A stretch of 64,000 nucleotides of DNA from DATFVJ01 sp963712955 (GTDB taxonomy: Bacteria; Actinomycetota; Actinomycetes; Streptosporangiales; Streptosporangiaceae). Within the stretch, counting starts at the first letter, position 1. Every line of letters begins with the position of its first letter. The notes below the pieces were generated by a model. That model saw only the letters and a list, made by a program, of their open reading frames with translations, was not told where the DNA came from and did not search any database. The translations under genes and the position numbers were made by a program. This document shows, piece by piece, positions 10,627-21,790 of this stretch. The stretch lies in the NCBI GenBank assembly GCA_963712955.1, contig CAVQKF010000021.1, positions 1 to 64,000 on the forward strand, given 5' to 3'.

Positions 10627-11731
10627 TCACGGCACGGCAGCGAATAGGGCGCGTACTTGCGCTGGCACCAGCGGCTCGTAGATGGATGTCTCTCGCCACA
10701 GCCGGGTCCCCTCCGGCAACCACAAATAGGTGGCACGGGCCGTCGACAGAATGCGATCCGACCGGCGCGGCCACCCTGCTGACGCCGCCACGGCCTCGAT
10801 CTCGTCGTCGGCCGGACCGGGCCTGAAGCGCTCGATCCACCGGCGCAGGTGCTCATGCCCTGCGAGGCTGGCGGATTTGGCGGTGTTGCAGGCAGAGTGG
10901 GCGGCGACGAGGTTGTCGATGGTGTTGTCGGGGTGCCGGGACCAGGGAAGGAAGTGATCGACCGCGCCGCGGCTGCCATCGGCCGGCGCAGTAGAAGCAT
11001 CCCCGCGCTGGGAATCAGCGAGCGGCCCGCGGACTCGCTGGAGACTGAGCCGTTGGGCGCCGAACAGAAATTCATCCAGCCGCTCAGCATCGACCAGGTC
11101 GCGGTTGCGAGCCGCGACCCTGGCCGCCCACTTCGATTGGACGAGCGGGCGGATGAGAGGTGCCAGCCGGACCAGCCAGCCCCGACGCCGGGCCGCAACT
11201 GCAGGGAGTCATCGAAGTCGGGCCGGACCGCGGCCGGGCTCTACCTCCTCCCGCCAAGTGAAGTCGTAGATGAAGCGGTCCTCGACCGAGCGGCGGCCCT
11301 CGCCGAACCGCTGCAGCTTGGCCAGCGGCATGCCGATCACCACCGCGACCAGGTCGGCTTCCAGGTCGGCCCAGCCGACCGGGTCAGCGGCGCGGGCGTC
11401 GTCCAGGCTGGCGCCCGGTCGCAGGTGGTGGGCGGTCCGCCATGCCGCCAGCTTCGCCGGAATGTCGTTCTGCGGCGCCTGCGAAAGCACCCGCGGCTCG
11501 CTGCGTGCCGGGCCGCGCCGTAGGGAGCGGTCTGCGGCCAGTACAGCTCGATGACCCGCCGGCCGACCTCCTTGGCTGGGAGCTGCTTCGGGCCGAGCCG
11601 TCCGGCCCGGTTCGCTCAGCCGCGACGTCGATCAGCGCCAGAAGCGTCGCAAGCTTGTAGGTCGCCGAGTAGCGGGTCGCATCCAGCAGAGCCAGCAGCC
11701 GCTCGGCAAACCGCAGCGCATCATCGGGCAC
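10627..11731 (-). pseudogene. HNH endonuclease domain protein, apparent frameshifts
   Basis: GTG start at 11731 (PDDALRFAERLLALLDATRY). The reconstructed protein of about 367 residues has an N-terminal helical region and a C-terminal HNH nuclease: DHFLPWSRHPDNTIDNLVAA, then HSACNTAKSASLAGHEHLRR, matching the His-Asn-His/zinc-finger core with DH, NLV, CN and K positions. After it comes RATYLWLPEGTRLWRETSIY and a stop at 10627-10629. At least three frame changes are needed (near 11620, 11510 and 11210). HNH proteins of this layout occur in defence and mobile-element contexts; here it is the last gene on the minus strand of the element, just downstream of the methyltransferase/helicase. Confidence 0.7.
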
Positions 11732-11796
11732 GGCACAACGCTAATCGTTAAGATCCCACCAGTGCCTTACCGATCAGCGACCCGGCCAGGGCGAAT

Positions 11797-14700
11797 TTAT
11801 GATTGGTAGTCGGCCGCTGACACGGCGACGCGTTCTTCAGCGTGCTGGGCGTGGGCTGCGGCGAGGTGCTCCGGTCGTTGTCGGAGCGGTGGGCTCTGCG
11901 GGGGCAGGGGAACCAGCGAGTGGGTTGTCCTCAGGGAAACTGCGGCCCGCCAGGTCTGCCGCGCTGGTCAGATGTGGCGCAGGCGCTTGATCATCCTGCG
12001 GGGCCGGGCCTGGGGCGTGCCCGGTGGCGGGCCCTTGGGACATCTCGGCGAGGTTCTTGACCGTCTCGGGCAGGTCGGAGCGCTCGATCTCGTCAGCGGA
12101 GACGTATCGCACGGCGGCGTTGCGCAGTCCGGCCATGGCAACGGCGTCGCGAATGGCCGAGGCAACTACAGGGTTGTTCCCGTTGGCCTGTTGTGGTGGC
12201 GTTGCGGCGTGTTTCAGCTGCTTGTCAATCTGGGCTACGCGTTCGCGGGCGGCGCTGAGCGGACTGGTCTGGGGGAAGGGCTTGCCGAGGTCCGCAGCGG
12301 CGTGGGCGGCTTCTGTGCGCAGCCGTTCGGCTTCGGTCTGGGTCTTCGTTTTCAGGGTTTCTAATCCGGCGAGCCGGTTTTCCAGGCGGATCACCAGCCG
12401 GGCGGGGTCGGCGTCGGCGATATCTCTGGGTGCCAGGCGCAGGTCGGTGCCGGGTGCGCCGTCGAGCGCCAGGACGGCTTCGGTGGTGCCGAGGGTGCGC
12501 CGGACGGTGGCGATCACGTCAAAGCCACCCAGCTCGGCCGGGCCGCACCTGGTACTGCGGGTGACTGGATGTGGCGAGCCCGGCCAGTTCCTGATGGACC
12601 ATGTGGATGAGCCGCTGCCCGGCGTCGGTGCCGCTTGGTGTACGCGGACGCCGTCGACGGTCATGGTGAACGCGTCGCCGCGGGTGTCGCGGCGACGGCC
12701 GATGGCGGCATCGATCTCGCTGGCTGAGCGCGGTCAGGGCGCTGGATGCGCTTCTCGCGCGCTGGTGATGGTGTAGCGCAGGGCGTCCTGGTTGCGGTGG
12801 TGGGCGCGTTCGGCGCGTTCCAGGCGGGTCAGCTCGGCGTCGGCTTCGGCCTTGTCCATCAGCAGCGGGTTGCCGGTGGCCAGGGCCTTGACCTCGTTGT
12901 AGGACAGGGCGGCGTCGCCGATGTCCTCGATCTCGCGGACGTCGAGCCGGCCGCGCATGACCTGGGCGATGAACCGTGCCTTGCGCTCGACGGTCTGCCA
13001 CATGTAGCCGTCGAAGGACTGCTCGGTGACGTAGCGGAGGATCTGGACTTCGTCGTTGAGGTTGCCCTGGCGCAGGATGCGGCCCTCGCGCTGGGCGACG
13101 TCGGCGGGCCGCCAGGGGCAGTCGAGGTGGTGCAGGGCGACGGCGCGGGCCTGGACGTTGGTGCCGACGCCCATCTTCTCGGTGGAGCCGATCGAGGACG
13201 GCGACGCTCCCGGCGCGGCAGGCGGCGAACAGCTCGCCTTTGTCCCGGTCGGTCGTGGCCTCGTGGACGAACCGGATCGCCTGCGCGGGGCAGCCCGCGG
13301 GCGGCGAGCTGGTCGCGGAGTTCGTCGTAGACGTTCCAGCCGGTCGCCGGGGGTGCCCAGGTCGCAGAACACGATCTGCAGGCGACCCGCGGACCGGGCG
13401 AGCCTGCGCCGCCGGGTGCGGGGTAGGCGTCGTCGCGGTGCTCTGCCCAGATGGCGGCGATCCGTCGGCGGCCGCATCGATCTTGCCGGGGGCGGTCATC
13501 GGCTGGCCGACCAGGCGCAGGTCCAGGGCGGCCTTGCGGCCGTCGCCGGAGACCTTGAGCATGTTGTCTTCCTCCGGGCGAGACCGCCCGGCTGCGGATC
13601 TTGTCGGCCCGCTCGCCGAGGTCGGCGACGTAGCCGAGCAGCTCGTCCGAGGGCTCGACGATGACGGTCTCCGGGTGCCCGCTGGCCGTCGGCGTCGCCG
13701 CCGGGCCAGGGCCGGGGCGGGGAGCTTGAGGTCCTCGCCGGTCTTGATGTCGGCGGAGACGTGCCACATCCGGAGCATCTCCGGGACGTTGGGGAACTTG
13801 GCGAACCGGGTCTTCTGCCGGAAGCTGTTCCGCCTTCGGGGGCCAGCTCGATCTGGGTGACGGTCTGCCCGAACGTGGCGGCCCAGGTGTCGAAGTCGTC
13901 GATGCCCGGCGTCGCGGAGCAGGTCGGGCCGCAGGTACCGCTGCATCACGTAGGCCTCGGTGACGCTGTTGGCGATCGGCGTGGCGGTGGCGAACGTGAC
14001 GACCCGGTTGCCGTTGCGCTCCCGCAGGTAGCTGATCTTCATGTCCAGGTCGGAGGCCCGCATCGACCCGTCGATCGCCGCGTCGGGGATGTTGGACGGG
14101 GTCCGCAGGTTCTTGTAGCCGTGCGCCTCGTCGACGAACAGGTAGTCGATGCCGGTTGCCTCGAAGGTGACGCCGGGGTCCCTGGCGCGTGTCGAGCTTG
14201 GCCTTGAGCCGTTCCTCGGCGCGCAGCAGCGCCGCTTCGAGGCGCTTGACGGTCAGGCCCTCGCCGTCCCTGGAACTGCGTGATCCATTCGCGGATCCTG
14301 TTCGAGTTCGCGGTCCAGGTAGGCTGCGCTGGGCCTTCGCGCTCATCGGGATCCGCTCGAACGCCGACCGGGACAAGATGACCGCGTCCCAGTCGCCGGT
14401 CGCGCACCGGGCGACGAACAGCCGCCGCCGGTCGGCCTGGAGGTCTTCGCGCTGGGCGACCAGGACCCGGGCCTGAGGGTAGAGCTGGAGGAACTCGCGG
14501 CCGAACTGCTCCAGCATGTGGTTGGGCACGACGATGGCGGGCTTGCGGGCCAGGCCGAGGCGGCGCAGCTCCATCGCGCCCATCGTCATCTCGGCGGTCT
14601 TGCCCGCGCCCACCTCGTGGAACAGGCCGACGGCGGGTTCGTGGATGATCCGGGCGACCGCGGCGACCTGGTGCGGGCGGGGCTCGAAGTTCAGCGCCAG

Positions 14701-17064
14701 GCCGGGCAGGGACAGCTCGCGCGTCGTCGTAGTTGCGCAGCACGATGCCGTTGAACTTCTCGTTGTAGGCCGCGGCCAGCTGCGCCGGCCCTGGCCGGGT
14801 CCTGCCACGCCCATTCGGCGAACCGTTCGCCCAGCTCGGCGGCTTTCTCCTGCGCGGCGAGGGTCTCGTCGATGTTGAGGACCCATGCGTCGTCGCCGAC
14901 CTTGTCGCGCACCTCGATCCGGCGCTGCTCCAGCACGGCCTGCGCGAGGTGCGGGGCCGGGTAGCGGCCGGTGCCCCAGGTGGAGGTGGCCAGCACGCTG
15001 TGCCGGTTGCCTTTCACCGTCCAGACCGAGCCCGCCGGGGTGCTCGACCTGGACGGTGGGGTCGTCGAGGATCTCGCGCAGGAACTGCTCGCACGTAGGA
15101 GGCGTCGATCCAGGCCGCGCCGAGCCGGGCGTCGATCTCGGCGGGCGTCAGGTCGGCCGGGATCACCTTGCGGAGTTCTTCGGCGTTGACCGCGAACCGG
15201 GGATCGTCGCGCGGCGGCCTGCTCGGCGGCCGTCAGCTTGTCGCGGACGTTGCCGGACAGGTATTCCGCGGCCGGGACGCAGCCGGCCCGGTTCCGGGGT
15301 CGTCGAAGACCAGCGTGCCCAGTTCGTCGCCGGGCCTGGTCTTCAGTCGATGCCGAGCAGCCGGGCGATCCCTGCGAGCCGGACCTCGCCGCAGACGTCC
15401 AGGCAGATCGCGAGCGCGTCGGCGGGGGTGTCGGCGCCCAGCCGCGGGTTGCGGGGCGCGACGACCCGGCGGGTGAAGATGGCGGCCTTGGCGGCGTGCT
15501 GGCTGACCGGGTCGAATTCCTCCAGCGCCTGAGACCACAGGGGCGAACGGGTCGGTGCGGAACCCGCCCTGGGGCGGGCGGATCCGCGCCAGCTTCTCCT
15601 CCCCGGTGGCCGGGTCGGTGCGCCCGGTGTGCCGCCAGGAGAACCGGTTGACCGGGCCGTAGGCGCGGACGTAGGTGTCGTAGCGCAGCTGAGGTCCCGG
15701 CGCAGCCGGTCCAGCTCGGTGTGTCGTCGCAGTGGACGCGCCTCGGCGTCGAGCAGGCCGGTCACCGCGTCGCGCAGGCCGAGGAGCTGGCGCAGCTCGG
15801 CGGCCTGGCTGCGGGGCACCGGATAGCGGCACGGCCTGCCCGTCGGTGACTCTGGTGAAGGTGCCGTCGGCGTGCGCCTGCAGGTAGCCGTCCGGCTGGC
15901 CTGAGCGGCGGCCTGCCGGTGTGGCCGGGCTGGGAGGCTTCTGGGCCTGGTCCGGCTGCGGGTATCCAGGTGAGCCGCGCGCCCGGGCATGGTCGGCGAT
16001 GCTGTCCAGGGCGCGGGCCAGCACCTGGCCAGGGCCTCGGTGTCTGCCGGTCGCCTGGACGACCAGGTCGTCGGCGCCGGTAGGCGCCGTTCGACGGCGC
16101 GCAGCTCGCCGAGCACGTGCTCCGGGGTGGCTCGAGCGAAGTACTCGTTGACCGGCACCTGGGCGCCGTCCAGCTCGATGATCCGCGTCTGCTCCCAGGC
16201 GGTCGCGTCCGGTTCCCGGCCGGGTTCGCGGCGGCGGAGGATCAGCAGGTCGGTGACGACCCCGTGCCCGCGGCCCGCTGGTGCGCGCCGCTCGGCAGCC
16301 GGACCGCGCCGACCAGGTCGGCGAGCGCGGCGATCTCGCGCCGGGCGGCCGGGTTGCGGGCGTCCATGGTGTACCGGGAGGTCAGCACCGCTACCAGGCC
16401 GCCGGGGCGGGTCAGGTGCAGCGACTTGATGATGAAGTGGTTGTGGATGCTGTGCCCGCCGCGGTTGTGCCGGCGGTCGTTGAGCCGGATCGCGCCGAAC
16501 GGCACGTTGCCGATCGCCAGGTCGAACGAGCCTCAGGGGCGCGGGTGTCGGCGAAGGACTCGTTGCGGATCCGCGCGTCCGGGTACAGCGCCGCCGCGAT
16601 TCCGCGCGGTGACCGGGTCCAGCTCCACGCCGGTGACCTGGGCGCCGTGCGGGGCGAAGGCGATGAAGTTCCCCGATCCGCAGCCCGGCTCCAGCACCTG
16701 CCCGCCGGTGAAGCCGAGCTGCCGCACGCCCGCCCAGATCGCCTGGACCAGGTCGGCGTCGGTGTAGTGGGCGTTGAGGGTGTTCCGCGCGGCGGCGGCC
16801 AATTCTTCTGGCGTCAGTGAGCCGGCCAGTTCTTCACGCGCCCAGGCGAACTCCTGCCGTGCCGGGGTCGAAGACCTCGGGGACCGCACCCCATCCCGAC
16901 CAGCGGGCCAGCACCGCCTGCTCCGCTGGGGTCGCCGGGACGGCCGTCACGCTGGATGGCCCGCAGCGCGGATAGCGCGGCCAGGTTCGCGCGGACCCGG
17001 GCCACCGCTCCGGACGGGGCCAGGTCGTCCTGGCTCTGCGGCCGGAACCGCGTGCCGCGAGCTA
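11797..17064 (-). pseudogene. Giant N6-adenine DNA methyltransferase / SNF2-type helicase fusion, many apparent frameshifts
   Basis: Conserved blocks in N- to C-terminal order: ARWSGWGAVPEVFD; LNAHYTDADLVQAIW; VLEPGCGSGNFIAFAPHG (SAM-binding motif I); VTGVELDPVTA; the catalytic-type loop GNVPFGAIRL (an NPPF variant of N6-adenine MTases). The helicase follows: LFHEVGAGKTAEMTMGAM (Walker A), VDEAHGYKNLRTPSN (DEAH box), FATATPIANSVTEAYVMQRY, then GVGTNVQARAVALHHLDCPW and DVAQREGRILRQGN (motifs V and VI). A coiled C-terminus (LIRLENRLAGLETLKTKTQT) ends at TAA 11797-11799. Roughly ten frame switches are needed. This methylase-helicase architecture is known from conjugative elements and resembles phage P1 DarB, an antirestriction protein. 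Expected length about 1700 residues. The start, near 17064, is uncertain. Confidence 0.75.
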
Positions 17065-17464
17065 GCTGCCCTGGGCCAGTTCCGTCTGCTCGGCGTTCAC
17101 CTGCTCCCACAGCGGGTGGCTGCGCCCACGTCAGCGGCCGCCAGCCCTGCTGCGCCGGGGTCGGCTCCTCCGGTTCCGCCGGGTCCTCCTCGGCTCCCGG
17201 CTCCGGTGGGAGCAGGACCTGCTCCCGCAGGACGATCTCCTCGGCCTGGTGGCGGGCCGTGTTCAGCCGACCCACCTTGACCAGGTAGTCCTCCCCGGGC
17301 GGGTCGTCGCCCGCCAGGTCCAGCATCAGGTCCGCGATCTGCCGGGCCACTTCCTCCCCCAGGGTCGAGAAGAAGCTGTCCGGATCCTGGATCGCCGCGT
17401 ACCGGTCCGGCAGCCACCGAGCCCAGTGCCGCTGGGCCATCGTGCCGTAATGGTTCATCCTCAT
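17062..17464 (-). pseudogene. Conserved element-borne hypothetical protein, apparent frameshifts
   Basis: Starts MRMNHYGTMAQRHWARWLPD at ATG 17464 (or 17458) and continues FFSTLGEEVARQIADLMLDL and YLVKVGRLNTARHQAEEIVL. The C-terminus, in another frame, reads PLWEQVNAEQTELAQGS and stops at TAG 17062-17064. I recognise this as a protein commonly found immediately upstream of the methylase/helicase in actinomycete elements; its function is unknown. Helical and acidic. Confidence 0.55.
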
Positions 17465-17543
17465 CGGCTCCCTTCGCGGCCAGCTCCCACAGATCTTCAA
17501 GCGAGAGCTGGCCTTCTATCTTGTCGTACCGCCGCCGCCGCAC
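17461..17543 (-). CDS. Very small protein at the head of the methyltransferase operon
   Basis: ATG 17543 gives MRRRRYDKIEGQLSLEDLWE and LAAKG, about 27 residues if it ends at the TGA that overlaps the next ATG (ATGA at 17461-17464). Reaching that stop needs a one-base shift; without it the frame runs on. Position and codon content suggest a genuine small leader gene. Confidence 0.35.
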
Positions 17544-17925
17544 CGTGCACCGTCAGTGTCCGCGGCACACCACGAGGTGCGGCCATAAACCAGCGCGGGC
17601 GGTTGTCGGCCGGCGGGGCATGCCCTGCGGGGTCTTCAACTTAAGATGAAACGCAACTGCCAAAGAATAAATTTCGCACACAGTGACAGACAACCACACC
17701 AGAGACGTCGCGTCAACTGAGATCTAATTCTTGATCTCATCATAACAATCTGACTTTACCAGTACGACAAGTGCCCGCCGCTTGGTAGCCGACACGATTC
17801 ATCGCATCTAGAACTGCGGCTTGGTCTCTGCTGCACAAACGCGCCTGCGGTGCCAGCGATTTGGCGTGCCCGGACACGGTTCAGGCTCCAGTCTCATGTG
17901 TGACTTCGGCCCTCGCGTGGCACCT
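17544..17925. promoter_or_regulatory. AT-rich control region upstream of the methyltransferase operon
   Basis: No gene recognised in 382 bases. The segment 17636-17760 is strikingly AT-rich for this DNA. It contains TCAACTTAA (17636-17644), found again at 26942-26950 upstream of the other minus-strand operon, and a perfect inverted repeat TGAGATC (17718-17724) / GATCTCA (17733-17739) with an 8-base spacer. It also contains ATAACAAT (17742-17749), the inverse of the octamer at 3667 and 7014. It probably carries the promoter for the operon starting at 17543. Confidence 0.45.
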
Positions 17926-18335
17926 CTAGCTACCACCTTGCCCGCCGATGTCCCACCATCCGGGCGGGGCGTGGTCGGCTTCGGCTTGCCTGGGCTCGAT
18001 GTGCTCGTCTTCGCTGCACTGGGCGAACGGGCCGGCGCGGCCGAGCAGGACGGGGAGCTGGTGGTCGAGGTGGTCGCGGAGCCAGGTGGCCATGCCGGTG
18101 CCGGGCTCCAGGCGGAGCGCTTCCCAGGAGTGCCAGAGGGCGGTGAGCCGGGTGATGGCCTCGGCGTGCTGCCACCATTGGCGGCACCAGCGGTATTCGC
18201 CGCCGAGCGGGCGGCGGAACATGGGCAGGAACTGGCCGCGTCACCCATTCCTCGACGCCGCTGGTAGACCGGCTGGGGCGGGGGAGCCTGTCCGTCACTG
18301 CCCGGTGGCTGGGCGCTGATTGTCTGGGTGCTCAT
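17926..18335 (-). pseudogene. DUF4913 domain-containing protein, one apparent frameshift
   Basis: ATG 18335 overlaps the stop of the coupling-protein gene (ATGA). After a proline-rich N-terminus the frame changes near 18240, then the DUF4913 core follows: YRWCRQWWQHAEAITRLTAL, WHSWEALRLEPGTGMATWLR and DHLDHQLPVLLG. DUF4913 proteins are short, tryptophan-rich and found almost only in actinomycete conjugative elements at the end of the transfer operon; their function is unknown. Confidence 0.75.
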
Positions 18336-20301
18336 GCCGGGGCGTCCCGTCCTGGCGTGCGCGGGCCGGGTCGGGCGCGCCGCGCTCTTCGGCCGCGCCG
18401 TGAACGCCGCACGCAGACGTGCGTCGCGGCGCTGGGCGGCGCGCCGCATGGCGTCCTCGGCCTGCCGGGTGGCCGCGGCTGATCCGCTGGGCGTGCGGGC
18501 CGCTGTACCAGGGCCGCAGCCGATCAAGGCGGGGCGGGCCCCGGTGGCGAGCAGCAGCGCCGTGCCGGGCGGGAGGGCGCGGATGTCGGCGGCTTCGCAT
18601 GATGTCCTGGCGGCGCAGCGAGATCTGCTCGCTGGCGCGGCCGTCGCCGTAGCTGGCGGAGCGGACCGGCACGTCGTGCTGGCCGATCAGGGTGGCCAGG
18701 TCGCGGGCGAGGCGAGGGTCGTCGATCCCGGCGCCGATGACTTTGCTGGTGGCGGCGCCCCACAGGGCGGCCATGCCCGGCTCGCCCCAGACGGCTGACG
18801 CCCTGCTGGTAGGACTGCAGGATCGTGACCGGGACCATGCCGCGCGACCCGAGGTGGCTGTACAGGTCGGGCAGGTCGGCGATGCGGCAGATGTTGGCGG
18901 CCTCGTCCAGGATCAGCACCATGGGCGGGTCGAGCCTGCCCCCGGCCATCTCGGCGTGCCGCCGCCCGGCCCGCATGACCATGTCGGTCAGCGCGGCGAT
19001 CAGCGGGGACGCCGCGGCCCGGGATTCGGTCAGCAGGTACAGCGTGTCCGCGGAGCCGGCGAACGCGGCCGGGCTGAACACCGGCAGCGGCCGCGCGGCG
19101 GCGGGCTGACCCACGGCATGATCTCCTCGTCGTGCAGGCACGCCGCGGCGGTGCGGGCGGTCTGGTAGATGCCGTCGCGGGTTTCCGGGCGCGCCGTTCT
19201 GCGCGCCGCGCAGCGCGGACGCCAGCGCCCGGAACCCGGCCCCGTCGAGCAGCTCTGCCGGGGTGGGTGAGGCGGTGTCGTCCAGCCAGCGGGACACGTC
19301 GCGCAGCGACCGGCCGGAGGCGGCGGCCGCGAGGAACAGGGCGCACAGCAGTTCCTGGGCGGCCGGGTCCCCACAGGTCGCGTCGCCGGCCGTCGGCGAC
19401 GGTCAGCACGAAGTGGGCGGCCATCCGGTGGGCGGCCTCGACCGTGGCCAGGCCGCGCAGCGGGTCCCACCACCATTCCTGCTGCTGGCAGGTGATGCGC
19501 TGCGGGTCGAACAGCCACACCCGGCCGGCCGCGCTGGCGCGCAGCTCGGCGGTCGCCGCCCACAGGTCGGCCTTGATGCTGGTCGCGACGACCGGGCCCG
19601 GGCGCGGACAGCACGTAGGGGACGCCCAGCGCGGTGGTCTTGCCGGACCGCGGGGGCCATGAACGCGACGAGCGTGTCCTCCCACGACGCGTACAGCGGC
19701 AGGACCGCGCCCGCCGGGCGCATCAGGTCACCGAGGAGCAGGCCCGTGTCGGCCGGCGCTGATCGCGGCCGGCGGGTCCGCGGCCAGGGAGGGCCGCAGC
19801 CGGGCCGCGGTCCGGGCGGCCGGGCCCGCGGTCAGCGGCTGGATGCCGGGGTTGCGGGCCAGCGCGGCGACCGGGTCGCCGGGCTGCGGAATCCGCGCAC
19901 CGCGGCCCGCCAGCCGCCACGAGCACGGCCGCGACGGCGGCACCGGTCAGCAGCACCGCAGCGGCGGCAGCGACCAGGGCGTGGGCGTGCCTGGCCAGGC
20001 GCGGCCGGTGCGCGCCGCGCAGCAGGTCGGCGACCCACCGCTCGCCGAACGGCGGGACCGTGCCGCCGGCGAGCACGGCGGCGCATCCGCGCTGCGGCCC
20101 AGACCAGCCCGGCGCAGCGCGGCCAGCGCCCCAGCAGCAGCCCCAGGACCCACCACATGCCGGCTGCGTTGCCACCGCCGAACGGGACGCGGGGGCCGAG
20201 GCCCGGCTCACCGCGGGCTCGGTCGCGGGGACCAGCGCCTGGCCGGCCCGGATGGCCTGGTCGGTGTCGTACAAGCGGCATTCCGCGCCGACCAGGGTCA
20301 T
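18332..20301 (-). pseudogene. VirD4/TraG-type conjugative coupling ATPase, apparent frameshifts
   Basis: ATG 20301 overlaps the VirB4 stop; the TGA at 18332-18334 overlaps the DUF4913 start. The N-terminal third contains two hydrophobic segments (AAGMWWVLGLLLG and AAAAAVLLTGAAVAAVLVAA), as expected for an inner-membrane coupling protein. The motor domain has Walker A in FMAPRSGKTTALGVPYVLSA, SIKADLWAATAEL, VWLFDPQRI and Walker B in PMVLILDEAANICRIADLPD. A further block is GSRGMVPVTILQSYQQGVSR. It should deliver the transferred DNA to the secretion channel. Frame changes are needed near 19950, 19640, 19370, 19190, 18800 and 18580. Confidence 0.8.
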
Positions 20302-21768
20302 TCGACCGGGATGCCGAGCCGCTCCCCCGCCTTGATCAGGTACTTCCCGCGGCCGGGGTGGCGGGCGCCGGGCTGCCAGGAGTCCGGCGCCGACCAGGAG
20401 GTCACCAGTTCCTGCTCCGGGCCGGTGAGCGGGGTGATCTGGCTGACCCGGGCCAGCTCGCGGGGCGGCAGCCCGGCCAGGACGGTGATCGCGCAGCGGT
20501 CGGCGAACCCGCGTGCCTTGGCCCGGTCCTCCTCGGTGGCCAGCGCGTCGAGATCGGCGAGCGAGTGGGTGATCATGATGCTGGCCATGCCCTTGGCCCG
20601 GTTCAGCCGGGTCAGGCTGTCGGCGTACTCGACCAGGCCGGGCGCGCCGCGCAGCGCCCGCCACAGCTCGTCCATCACCGCCAGGTACGGCGCGGCGGCG
20701 GCGCGATCCCGAGCTCGCCGAGGACGGCGGCGGCGTCGGCCACGCCGAACCCGTAGGCCCAGGTGCAGAGCATCGCCGCGGTCAGGAGCTTGTCCCCGGC
20801 GGCCCCGACCCGGGAGATGTCCACCGACACCAGCGGGGCGTTGAGGTCAAACGGGTGTGAGGTGGGCCCGTCGAACACTCCGGCGAGCGAGCCGGTGCAC
20901 AACAGGTCGAGGGTGAAGACCAGCCCGGCGACGCGCTGCTGGTAGCTGGCCGGGCGTGGTGGCCCGGGCCGCGGAGCGCAGGATGTCGGGGCCTTGCTCG
21001 ATGACGGCCAGCACGTCGGTGACGGTCGGGCTCGCGGTGCCGGCCAGGCGTTCGTCGAGCAGGTCGATGGCGCGGCCGAGGATGACTTCCTCGGCGTTGC
21101 TGATCCGTTCCTCGCGGACCAGCGTGCACAACGCCATCAGCAGCGACAGCCGCCTGCTGCGGACTTCCCAGCGCAGCGCGTCGGCGTCCTGGGCCCGGAC
21201 ATGCGGCGCAGCGCCTGGCCCGAGCGGCCCGGCGTCGAGCGGGTTGATCCGGTCCAGGCCCCGGCCGATCCGGATCACCTGCCCGCCGAGGTGCTCGGCC
21301 AGCAGGGTGTAGTCCGGTTTGGTGTCGCCGAGGATCAGCGCGATGCCGCCGGTCGCCACCGCGCCGGTGACCAGGCGCTTGACCAGGGTGGATTTGCCGG
21401 TGCCGGGCTGGCCGAGGACGAACATGCCCGGGTTGGTGACCAGCCCGGCGCGCAGCCAGGCCAGCGGGTCCAGGCAGACCACCTCACCCTGCAGCTGGTG
21501 CCGGCCGACCGGTGTCCCGGCCACGGGCGTCCCGCCGACCCGCCACGAACGGGAACAGGCCGCACACCTGGGCGGTGGTGGCCTGATACTCCGGCGCGGC
21601 GGTGACGTGGGCGGCCCGCCCCGCGCAGGGCATCTTCCAGCCCCCAGGCCGGCGGCGACGGCGCTGCGCCGGACGTGCCGGGCCCGGGATGGGCGCTCGG
21701 TTCCGGACGGCGGGCCTGGCGGGCCGCTGGGTGCCGGCGGGCGCTCGGGCCGGGCGCAGCGCGACCAT
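20298..21768 (-). pseudogene. VirB4-like type IV secretion ATPase, apparent frameshifts
   Basis: ATG 21768 follows the SCO6880 stop. Reconstructed order: EYQATTAQVCGLFPFVAG, QGEVVCLDPLAWLRAGLVTN, Walker A in FVLGQPGTGKSTLVKRLVTG, LILGDTKPDYTLLAEHLGG, VSVDISRVGAAGDKLLTAAM, and the Walker B/sensor region DELWRALRGAPGLVEYADSL with MASIMITHSLADLDAL. This matches the actinobacterial VirB4-type ATPase that powers assembly of the mating apparatus (about 490 residues). The last 126 residues are in one frame; breaks are needed near 21540, 21200, 20950 and 20690. It ends with a 4-base overlap (ATGA) into the coupling protein. Confidence 0.8.
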
Positions 21769-21790
21769 GACGCTCGGTCCTCCTGGTCGG

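Noticed and set aside
11797..17064. A BREX or DISARM defence locus
   Set aside because: The methylase-helicase fusion stands among conjugation genes, and no other BREX or DISARM components (PglZ, DrmB and so on) are visible.
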